This document shows positions 9,501 through 21,500 of a stretch of 48,997 bases of DNA, one piece after another. Position 1 is the stretch's first letter. Each line of letters begins with the position of its first letter. The DNA is from Methyloversatilis sp. (GTDB taxonomy: Bacteria; Pseudomonadota; Gammaproteobacteria; Burkholderiales; Rhodocyclaceae), in the NCBI GenBank assembly GCA_016791045.1, contig JAEUNO010000007.1, positions 1 to 48,997 of the forward strand. The letters are read 5' to 3'. The notes beneath the pieces were generated by a model. That model was not told where the DNA came from and did not search any database. It saw only the letters and a list, made by a program, of their open reading frames with translations. A program made the position numbers and the translations under genes.

Positions 9501-12500
9501 GCAGCGCCCGTGACCGGTCAGACAGGTATCCACCGCGACGCGAGCAACGACCGCGTCGCCCGTCGCCTCTACGACGGTGACGGACTGCTGCGCGCAGAAC
9601 TCGACGCTGTGGGCTATCTGACCGAGTACCGCTACGACGCGCTGGACCGGATGACACAGCGCATCCGCCACGCGGGGGCGACTGACAGCGCGTACCGAGC
9701 CAGTGGCACCCTGGCGCAACTGCTCTCCAGCACCGCCGTGGTCAGCAGCGCTTCGAGCAATCTCAACCACTACACGTTCCATGACGGTCAGGGCCGGGTC
9801 ACCGGCGAGATCGACGACGCGGGTTACTACACAACCTATGGCTACGACCTGGCGGGCAATCGGGTCAGCCAGAAACGCCACGCCAACGCGCTGGTGGGCA
9901 CCGCGATTGCCGGTCAGCCGCCGCTGCTCACCGCCACGGTCCCGGGCACGACGCCCGCAGGCGGATATGTCAAGACCGGTTCCGAAGACCAGACCCTGTC
10001 GAGCGGCTACTCGGCCTTCAACCAGCTGCTCTGGCAACAAGCGGCAGATGGCACGGTAAGCCGCATCGGCTACGACACGGCGGGTCGGGTGGTATCGAGC
10101 AGCACGGGCTGGACGCTGTCGGGCAGCTCCTTCGTCGCGACCGACGTGCGCGGCCAGCAACAGCGCTACGACCTGCAGGGCCGGCTGACCGGTGAGCTCA
10201 ATGCACTGGGGGCGGTTGCCTTGGCGGCACTGGGCAGCACTCCGACACAGGCGCAGATCGATGCCGTGTGGGCCGCCTACAGCACGCGCCACGAGTACGA
10301 CGCCGCCGGGCGTCGCACGCGCACGACGGACGCCAACGGCAACCAGACGCTGTTCTTCTACGACGCCATGGGCCGGATCACCTACGCCGTGCGCCGCGTC
10401 AAGAACCCGGACCCCGCCCACGCCAGCGAGTGGGTCGGCGAAGCGAGCAAGCGCGAGTACAACGCGCTGGGGCAGCTCACGCGCGAGCGACAGATGGCCA
10501 CCTTCATCAGCGCCACCAGGCTTGCGACGCTCACGGGTGGGGCGCAGTCGCAGATCACGGCCGGTGGCGCGCCCACCGAAACCACCGACGACCGCGTTCT
10601 GGACTACACCTACTACCTGACCGGGCAGATCAAGGAAACCAAGACCTATCTGGACGCAACGACGGCGCAGACAACAACCGTCACCCAGCACTACAACGCC
10701 TTCGGTCAGTTGTATGCGCTCTACACCCCTCAAGTGTCCGGGCGCACACACTTGCAGGAGTTTTACTACGATCGGCGCGGATTGCTCACCTGGCACAAAC
10801 AGGATGTACCCTGGACCAACAGTCAGGGCACCGTGGGCAGTGGTCCCGCTACCGACAATCAGGTCCGTCAGGAATGGAACCCGTTCGGTGATCTGGCCCG
10901 GCGCATTGATTCGCGTGGCGTGATCGAGCGCTACGCCTACGACAAGCTGGGCCGGCAGATCGCGGTGCGCACCGATCCGGACGACGCCACCGGCGCACCT
11001 GAACTCAATCGCCTGCGCCAGATTGCCTTCGACGCCTTCGACCGGGTCATCAAGCAGACCGATGCGCTGGGCCGGGAAACGCTGTACAGCTACGACACGG
11101 CCAACCGCACGGTCACGGTGACCACGCCCGAAGGCATCGTCACCAAAACCACGCACAACCGGCACGGCGAAGTGATCGTGCTGGTCGATGGCTTGGGCAA
11201 CGAGACGCGCTTCGGGTACGACAAGAACGGCAACCTCGTCAGCGAGAAGCGCTGGGACAAGACCGCCAACGTCGAAACCACGGTCGCGACCCACGGCTAC
11301 GACACCGCCGGCCTCTTGAAGCTCAGCACGACCGACGCCAACGGCAACTTGGTGGCCTACACCTATGACGCGGCCGGCCGCGTGCTCACCCGCAACGTGG
11401 GCGCCGGCACGCTGAACCTCACCACCACCTACCAGTACGACGCCAAGGGCCAGGCGGTCACGGTGACCGACGCCAACGGCAACGTCACGCAGACCACCTT
11501 CGATCGCTCGGGCCGGGTGATCGAAGTGGCGGTGGATCCGGCAAGCCTGAACCTGCGCACGCGCTACGAGTACGACCTGGACGGTCACGTGCTCACGCTG
11601 ACCGAAGGGTATGGCACGCCCGAGGCGCGTCGCACCGCCTACGAATACGACAACCTGGGCCGGCGCATAAAGCAGGTGGTCGATCCGGACGCCGCCGGCT
11701 ACACAGGGTTAAAACTCACGACGACCTGGACCTACGACGGCAACGACAATGTGGTCGCACGCATCGACGGCGTGGGTACGCCCGAGGTGCGCACCACGCG
11801 CTACACCTACGACGCGCTGGACCGGCTCACCGACACCATCGATGCACTCGGCGGGGTCACGCGCAACGAATACGACCTGGAAGGTCGCATCGTGCGCACC
11901 ACGGCCTACGCGCAGGCCATCAACATGGCTACGTTCGGGGCGCCCGCAACGTACACCCTGCCCCTGGTCACCGCACTGCTCAACCAGACCGACCCGAACA
12001 ACCGGGTGAGCCGCTCGGCCTACGACCGTGATGGTCGGCTGCGCTTCGTGATCGACGCGTTGGGCGCGGTGACCGAGCGGCAGTACGACGCCGCCGGCAA
12101 CCTCAAGGTGCAGGTGCGTTACGCCAACGCACTCGCCGGCACGCTGGCCGCCAACACGCTGCCGCAGGTCGTGAGCACACCCGCCTCCAGCGGGGCCTGG
12201 GTCGTCACCAGTACGGCCGACCGCACGAGCAGCTACACCTACGACGCCTTCAACCGCCTGATCGAGAAGCGCGACGGCGTGGGCGCCAAAGACCCCAACA
12301 ACGCTGCCGTCAGCATCGAAACCGTCGAATCGTGGGCCTACGACAAGGTGGGCAATGTGATCCGCCACACCGATGTGCGTGGGCAGCGAGAGTGGTTCGC
12401 CCACGATGCCGCGAACCGCCAGATCAGACGTATCGACGCAGGCGGTTACGTGACGGATACAACATGGCGCGCAGATGGTCAAAAACAATCGGAAACGCGC

Positions 12501-15500
12501 TATCTGAAGGCGGTGACACTCAGTGTCAGCGACGACGCCTGGGCCTACACAGGCCACAGCGCGAATCCGATTGCCACGACAGATCCCCTGTCCGGAGACC
12601 GGACCACCGGATATGACTATGACGGTGCCGGGAGATTGCTCACGCTCACCGATGCGCTGGGCAATATCACGCATTATGGTTACGACGCCGTTGGCAACCT
12701 GCTGGAAACCACGGAAGCCTTTGGTACATCGTCCGCATCCGTTACATCAAGAAGTTACGATTCTGCCGGTCGCATCGTCACGGAAACAATCGCCCATGGT
12801 ACGGCTGACGCAAGTACCGCGACATACGCCCACGACGCCCACGGAAATCAAACGGGCATCATGGTTGCCGTGGGTACGAGCGCCGTTCGCACGACGTTAC
12901 AGACCTTTGATCTAGTCGGTCGAAAGATCAGTGTTGCCGACGGGGTGGGCGCGATCACAAGGACCACGCACAACGTCTTCGGAGATATTGTCAAGGTAAC
13001 CGATGCGTTGAATAACGTCGGTTACTTCTATAACGATGCGCTGGGCCGCGTGACTCTGCAGATCGACCCTGCAGGCGCGGTCATCCGGACCACTTACGAT
13101 CTGCACGGTAACGCCGTCGACGTTGTCAAGTTTGCGAATCGGGTTCAGGGAACACCCAACGAAAACAGCGTTGTGCAGATACTTCAAGCGGCCGGTACAG
13201 GGGTGTATGTCGTCGCCGATGCCGGGGCGGATCAGCACCAGAGCACGATCGTTGATGCGCGTGGTCGCGCTTCGCAAATCAAGACCTGGTTTGGTGCGAA
13301 TGCAGTCGACTTCTACACCGAAGCATTCACCTATGACGCTGGCGACAACGTACTCAGCCATACGGCCCGCAATGGCGCTACAACCAGCTATACCTACAAC
13401 GCGCTTGGTCAGAAGAGCAGCGAAACACTGCCCGTGACCACCAGGACCAGTGGTGGTGCTGTCATTTCCGTACAGAACAGCTTCGCCTACGATGCCTTTG
13501 GCAATATCACCGTCCGGGCCGAGGCTGTTGGTGCGATGGAGCAGCGCGAGACCGCCTACTCCTACGATAAGGCGAACCGGCGCCTGACCGAAACAGGGCA
13601 GCAGCTTGGCGTCTTTGACGCGGTCAGTGGAACGACCAGCATGGTTACTCCTGTCAAGCGTTCGTTCTACGATCGCCTCGGCAATCTGATTGAGGAGGTC
13701 GATGCCAGAGGCGCACGCACGCTGCACTACTATGATCACGCCAGTCGCGAAGTCGGGCGGATCGACGGCAGTGGTGCCTACACTGCCTGGGCCTATGATG
13801 CCGCAGGCAACAGGATCAGCGAGACACGCTATGCCAATGCGGTCGAAGTCATCGGGCCCGGAGCAATCCCGAACCAGTTGGAAAGTGGTGGTGCAATACC
13901 GCTCGTCGTAAGCAGCATGCCTGTCGCCGGCACCTATGTGTTGCGTGATACCGCCAACGATCGCACCACATTTTTCAGCTTTGATTCAATGGGTCGCCTT
14001 ACCGGTAGCCGTATTGATGGAATGATGATCGGCGCCTACGACCCCTCGGCGCTAAGTGGGCAGGGTCAGTACCAGATCAACTTTGACAGCCTGCTCTCAC
14101 AGACGGTTTATGACGCCAGCGGGAATGTGTCGCAGATCATCGACGCCAATGGCAAGGTGACTAGACGCTACTACGACGCTGCCGGACAGCTGGCCGGACA
14201 GCTCGATGCACTGAACTACCTGACGATCTGGACGCGCGACGCCTACGGCAATGTTGCACAGGAAACCCGCTACGCCAACGCACTGACGCTAGCAGTAAGC
14301 AACGGTACGACGCTTGCGACCCTGACGAGCGCCGTAACGGAAAGCACCTCCGATCGCACAACCATTTATGTGTATGACAAGCTTAACCGGGTGCTTGCAC
14401 AGACGGTAACCAACGTTTCATCGGGTAGCGTCAATGCGAGCAATGGTGTGCTGACAGAAGTCGTGACCAACGCAACCACAAGTTACGTCTACGACGGTTT
14501 GGGCAACGTCACGACGAAAATCGATGCGACGGGTGCCCTTGGCAACTGGACCTATGACGGGCTTGGGCGCAAGCTCCAGGAGCAGCGTCCGGCTTATGCG
14601 GATTATCAGGGGACGATGGTTCGACCCACTACGGACTGGGAGTATGACGGCCTCAATCAGATCAAGCGCGAGCTGGAGCGCGGCACCAACAACAATGTCG
14701 AGACCGATGATCGCATCACGACGTACACCTATGGCACAGGTGGCTTTCTTGCAAGCCAGACTGATCCGGCCGGCGCTCAGCTGGTCTATGGGGTCGATGC
14801 CAATGGCAACATCACCAGAAAGACACTGCTTGGGCGTCTGAATGTCGATGGCGCGAGTACCAATGATGTCACGACCTATATCTATGATGCGTTGAACCGC
14901 CAGATCCGGAGCACCGACGTTGGTACAGGGACGACGCAAGAGGTGCGTTACAACACCTTCGGAGAGATTTCAGGCAAGCGGATCAACGGCGGCGGTACCG
15001 ACGTGACGTGGCAGGAAAGTGCCGATTATGACCGCGCGGGGCGTGCCTGGCGGAGCAACTTCGGGGACGGCATTACACGGGTTTATGTATTCGATGCCAA
15101 CGGCAACGCCACGCTGACACTTGGCAACCCTTCGGCAAATCTGGCTGGCCAGACGCTGGCCAGCACGCTTGCGCTCGGCAGCAACAGCCAGACGGTAAGC
15201 GTGTTCGATGCACGCAATCAGCTCATCGACACAATCCAGCCTTCCATGACTGGCGGGCATACCCAGATCGCGATCCAGCAGACGCTGGCCGAACAGGGTG
15301 GCACGTCCTTTGCGGGCGTGGGAGGGAGCACGCTGGGCGTGGCGGCGGGCCAGAGCGTTGCGGGCGCAGTGACCATGCCGGCAATTGTCGGCGGCGTAAC
15401 GGTTTCCCGCAGCCAGGCGCTGAACGTCACGGATAACGCAACTTATGTATGGGGCGGCGATTACTACACAAGAACTTTGAGCAGCGCGACCCACTCGCTG

Positions 15501-18500
15501 ACGCTCAATCTTCCCGATACCAGTGCCTGGGGCTCGGGGAACGTTCGGATTCATTTCGATATCGACCCCGGGTTCGTGAACACCACGATGAACGGGGTGA
15601 CGACTACTTATCAAGTGAGCACTGGCGCTCACAAGGATGTCTGGACCGCGCCAACGTCGGGCAGCGTAACGGTGAGCTTCACCGAGGGCGGGTTGGCTTC
15701 AGCGTCTTCCCTTGGGACATCGGCGGCGGTTAACCGTGCATACAGCTACAGTCTGTACAAGCAAACTGCGACCGGCGATGTGTTGCTCGGCAGCTATACG
15801 GGCATGGCATCGGGGCCGACCGGGATTTCCATGGGAAGCGGAAGCACCGTGGGGACAACCTCCACCAGTTCGAGCACGACCGTGGTGCCCAAGTTGATCC
15901 AGTTCTCCGGGCAGAGCGCGAGTACGACCCGGTTGGTATTGTTGAGCCGACCGGTAGGTGCCAACAGTGGCTGGACCGTGACCAACGTACCGCAGTATCT
16001 GGTGAATGGAGTGGCTGTGGCCGGGGGGTTTGCGCTGGACTGGAGCTCCTGGGCGGCAGGGAGTTACGAGTTTCGATACATGGGACTTGACGCCAGCGGC
16101 AGCGTGATCAATTCGGAGCAAGGCACGCTGGTCCTGAGCAACACCGCGCCGAGTGCCACCCAGGTGGCACACAGTATCGGCGGTGCCGGGCGCGCCTTCA
16201 TGGATTCCGCTGGAAAAGTGCATTTCACCGAACAGGGAAATGGCGCGACGCAGCTGGAAGTGAAGTACCGGGCCGAGAACAGCAGCAACGCATGGACCAC
16301 AGTGAATCTGACCCCGTACATGATCGGCGGGGCGGCGATCAATGGTTGGTTTGTGCTGGAAACAGCCGGACTGTCAGGCGGCTACGAATATCAGATCACC
16401 GCCAGGAATGCGGCCGGCGCAACGATCAACAAGGGCGGTGGGACGTTTGCCGTCGGTAATGCAAACAGCGTCGTCGATCCATCCGGGACAACGATACAGA
16501 CGAATCCGACGGTGGGTGTGAGCGCAGTCTCGGCCGGCGTACTTGCGGTCAGCGGCTCCGTTTCCCGCACCTTTACGGATACCAGCTATATGGCTGGAAA
16601 GCATGTTGTACAAAGTCTGAACGACAGGTTCACGCTCTCGGTGCCCGACACCAGTGCGTGGGGTACCGGCAACGTACGTATTGCGGTCAATGTTGCTGGG
16701 TCCACCAGCAGCGGGAGTTTCAGCTCCACCAATTACAGTACTACCTATGGGGGCGGTAGCAGCAATACGTATGTCAGTAGCGGCGCGCAGCTTGTAACGA
16801 TCGATATTTCCGAGTCGGTGACGTCGACCTACAATTCAACATTACGTCTTTACTTCGGTGCCACCGACGCAAATTACAGCTACGCCCTATACAAGCAGAC
16901 GGCTAACGGCGAAATCTATCTCGGCGGGTACGCCGGCAACACGGCGAGTGCTGGCGCTTACACGTCAACCGGGAGCAGCACGAGCGGAAGCTCCCGGGTC
17001 ACCTCCAAGACGGTTGCCTCCAATTCCGTCATTACCGGTAACCGCACGCTTTTTACCGTCTCTCCCGCGTCAGCGACGCGACTGATGCTTCAGTACCGGG
17101 TCGCCGGTTCGGGTAGCGGCTGGTCGACGACATCGGTGCCAGCGGGTTCCCTGCCGGGTCAATTCGTGCTGGACTGGAGTTCATGGGCGCTTGCCACCTA
17201 TGAAATTCGTCAGAGCGCACTGGACGCCGCCGGCAACGTGCTGAACACCGGTGCCGGTACGATGGTGTTGTCCAGCGGGGCACCGTCTATCAGTCTGTCC
17301 AATGATCTGATTGGCGGCGCCGGCCGAGCATTCATGGGCACCAACATCAGCGGCGTGCTCAACTTCACCGAGCAAGGGGCCTCGGCGACAACGGCCACGA
17401 TCCGCTATCGCACCGCAGGTTCTGCCGGGCTCTGGAGTACCCGGCAAACGCTACTTCCCGCAACGCGCGGGGGCGTTTTGACGCCGGGCTGGTTCCAATT
17501 CGATGCGGCGTCCTTCGGACTGGCCGGCAACATCGAATACGTGCTCGAAGCGCGCAATGCCAGTGGTCAAATCATCAACAAGGTCGCCGGCTCTTTCACG
17601 ACCGGTGTGGCCAACAGCGTCAGCGCGCTGACCGGGTATCTCGAGCCGCCGGTAGTGATGCACTTCACTACCCAGCCGGCCAGTGCGACGCGTCTGCAAC
17701 TGGGTTACCGACCTGTCGGCAGCAACGGTGCCTTCACCCACATCGACCTGGCGCGGGTTGGCAGTGGTGCGTTCGATTGGGACACCAGCAGCGTTTTCGC
17801 GTCGGACACGAGCAGCGCCGGCTACGAATATCAATACACCAGCTATGACGGTAATGGCGTGGTGGTGAACAAGGCGCACGGTACGGTGACGCTTGGAGCC
17901 GCACCTGCGCTGATCAGTCACATCAACGACCCGATACCCACCCTGCTCAGTCTTCAGCCGCCGACAGGGAATCCGGTTGCAGCGACAGCCACGCAACTGT
18001 TGCTGCAGTACCGTCTCACAGGCAGTGGCAGCTACAGCACGACGACACTGACGCGAACCGACACCGCGCAAGCTTTCGTCTGGGACGCCAGCGCCCTGAT
18101 CCCGCCGGGCGGCACCGGCAGCATCGACTACAGCTACACGCTCAAGAACGCGGGCAACACGCTGTTGCTTGATGCCTCCGGTGCTGCCATAACGGTTGCA
18201 GGCACACTCCAGGTCGGTGCCAGCGCAAGCGATCCGGAACTGGTCTACGTGGCGACCGGAAGCACCACTCTGAACAGCGTCATCCATCGGCGTCAGAGCC
18301 ATGACGCCTTTGGCCAGGTCATCCAGGAAACAGACGGCCTGGGCAACGTGACCGATCTGAGCTACAACGCGCTCGGCCGGCTCGTCCAGAAGCAAGACCC
18401 GACCACCACTGCCACGCTCGCCAACGGCTTCCAGCAAACACTGCGTCCGACCACCCGCTACATCTACGATCTGGCGGGTCATCTGGTGGCGATGCAGGAC

Positions 18501-21500
18501 CCCAACGGCAACTACAGCAAACAGACCCTGTTGCCGGGCGACGGCGAGGACGACCAGCCGCTCGTCCTCGCCGAATTCCATGCAGATGGCGGCATCAAGC
18601 GATCCGGCTACGACATCTTTGGCGACCTGCGCTACGGCATCGACGAGATCGGGCGCCGCACCGACTACAGCTACGACAAGGCCAGCCGCCTGGTGCGCCT
18701 CGATCGGCCCAGCCGCGCCACCGCCACCTACGACGCGGCGGGCAATCGCACCGACCTGCACGCCTGGGACCAATACGCCTACGATGCGGCCGGCAACCGC
18801 ATCAGTCATCGCACCCGCGCCGACGGTGCCGCCAGCAGCGCAAGCGACTATGTAGACAAGACCTGGTACGACAGTCTCGGGCGCGTGACCAGGAGCACCA
18901 CGGCGCTGGGTCGCAGCACCACCTACACCTATGCCTGGGACGCTACCGTCGTCGGACTGGCCAGTCAGCGCACAGGCGGCTGGATCAAGACCGCAACCGA
19001 TCCGCTGGGACGCACACTGGTCGATCGCATGGATCAATTCGGTCGGGTGACCCAGCACATCGATCGTGGCGCGCATGTATTCAGCTACAGCTACAACAAT
19101 GCCGGCTGGCTGACCAACCAGAGCAACAGTGCCGGCCAGAACGTGGTGACCGATTACTACGCCAACGGCTACGTCAAACGCATTACCGATGTAGCCCTGG
19201 GCACAGTCTCCGACTACGAGTACGACGCCAACGGCAACCGCACCTACGAGGCCTACAGCCGCACAGTGGGGGGCGTCACCGAGAACCTGCAGAACGCCAG
19301 CGTCACCTACGACGCGCTCAACCGCGTGCAGGAAATCAAGGACCTGCGCGCCGACATCCGTTACGAATACGACGCCAACGGCAACCGCCGCCGGGTCTGG
19401 AGCTACTACCATGACGGCATCGGCGGCAGCATGCAGACCCAGGACAACTGGTACCTCTACGACAGCATGAACCGCTTCACGCTGTCGATGGGCAAGCTGG
19501 GCAGCGCGGACGGACACCGGGGTACCAGCGAGAGCGACGCCACGGTTGCCATCGTGCTGGGCAATGCGGCCGGCAGCGCCGTCGTCAATCCGGACGGCGT
19601 GCAGCTGTTCTACGACCTGGCCGGGCAGCGCAAGCGCATCATTTCCGCGCGTGACGGCCATCGCGAAGACTACAGCTATACCGTTGAAGGCTATCTGGCC
19701 AACACCTGGCTCAACAGCAGCGGCAGCGCGAGCCAGGGCCCCCTCGCTGCGGCGCGTACCAATGACACACTGGGCCGCGTGACCGCCTACACCGAATACA
19801 CTGGTACAGGCGCCATCGAGTTCACCCGCACCACCACCTACGACGCCGACAGCCGCAGCCTGACGCAGGTCGAGACCACGGTCTCAAGCAATACCACCGC
19901 CAGCACGACCTTTCGCTACTACACCTCGGTCGCCGGAGAAAACAGCGTCACCAGCGCCACCGCTTACACCGACACCAGCGTACTGGCCACCAACGGCGCG
20001 GGCGAACTGGCGAACCTGCGCACGTCGACCTCGGTGAATGGCGCCGCACCCACCGTGACCAACAGCTGGACGCGCTACACCTACTGGGACGACGCCAAAC
20101 AGCTGTACCAGACGATCAGCGCCTCCAATTCGTCGCTGGGCGCGAACAACAGCCTGTGGAAGAAGGGCATTTCAGCCTACAGCTACAACGTCAACGGCCA
20201 CCTGAGCAGCGCGGTCGATGCCGGCGCCGACGGGTCGGTGGGGACGGCCGACGACGTGAGCTTCAGCTACCTCGACAACGCCCAGGGTCTGACCCTGCGA
20301 CGAGACCAGATGAAGGGCGGCGGGCTGGACAAGCAACACCGCTATCTCTATTTGAACGGCCAGACCGTGGGCGACATCGGCAACGACGGCGACACCCGCC
20401 TGGACTACGCCCAAAGTCTGGCGCAAGCGCCGACCGACCGGGCGACCCAGTACAGGAACTGGCAGCCGATCGCCAGTGCCGATTTCGACCAGAACTACCA
20501 GCCGATCAATGCCAGCTACCCGAGTGCCACCGCGTCGAGCTACACGGTGCGCGCCGGCGAGAGCCTCTATCAGATCGCGGCCAGCGTGTGGGGCGATGCC
20601 AGCCTGTGGTATCTGCTGGCCGACGCCAATGGTCTGAACGCAGGCGTCGCGCTGACTGCCGGGCAGGTGCTGACCATTCCGAACAAGGTCACCAACCTGC
20701 ATAACAACAGCAGCACCTTCCGGCCCTACAACGCGGGCGAGATCATCGGCGACACAAGCCCGACGCTGCCGGACGCGCCGCCGCCACCGCCACCGCCGCG
20801 CAAGAAGAAAAAGTGCGGGGGGCTGGGCGGCATCATCGTGGCGGTGGTGACGGTGGCGGTAGCGGTGGCCACCTCGAACTATCAACTCATTCCTGCCGCA
20901 CTGAAGGGGTCTGCGGTGGCGTCCGCCGCATTTGCGGCAGGCATGGGCAACATCGCCGGCCAGATCGTCGGCAACGCCATCGGCGTGCAGAGCGGCTTCA
21001 ATTTCAGCGGTCTGGCGACTGATGTATTGAGCGCCGGCATCACCCGGGGATTACTCGGCAACACACCGCTTGGCGCGGTCGTGGGAGAGTCCGCCGCAGC
21101 CACCGCCGCCCTGAACAACGTCGTGCGCCAGGGCGTGGCCAACGTCACCGGACAGCAGCGCGGGTTCAGCTGGGCCAGCGTGGCGGCGAGTGCGATCAGT
21201 GCGCCGATTGCCAGCAGCATTAACAACAGCCTCTTCGGTGACGTGGCGAAGGACGGATTGCGTTACGGTGGGTCGTTAGGCATCGTCGATCAGACGGCCA
21301 AGATCCTGGCGGAGAGCATGACCAGTGCACTGGTTTCAGCGACGACGAGAGTCGCTATCGTCGGTGGGAGGCTTCAATGGGAAGCCGTTGCCGCAGATGC
21401 GTTGAGTAGTTTTGTAAGCAGCAGGATTTCGAGAGACGGGGCGATTGAACTTTCCAACATAGTCGACGGTGCCCTAAAGCAAGCGTCGGCAAATGTGGAT

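Noticed and set aside
8724-11588. Minus-strand open frame of 954 codons inside the giant RHS gene
   Set aside because: It is the antisense shadow of GC-rich YD repeats. Composition is Val/Gly/Ala/Arg-biased, there is no start signal, and the plus frame has clear domain structure.
17451-19661. Minus-strand open frame of 736 codons
   Set aside because: Shadow of the same RHS gene, with the same biased composition and no recognisable family.
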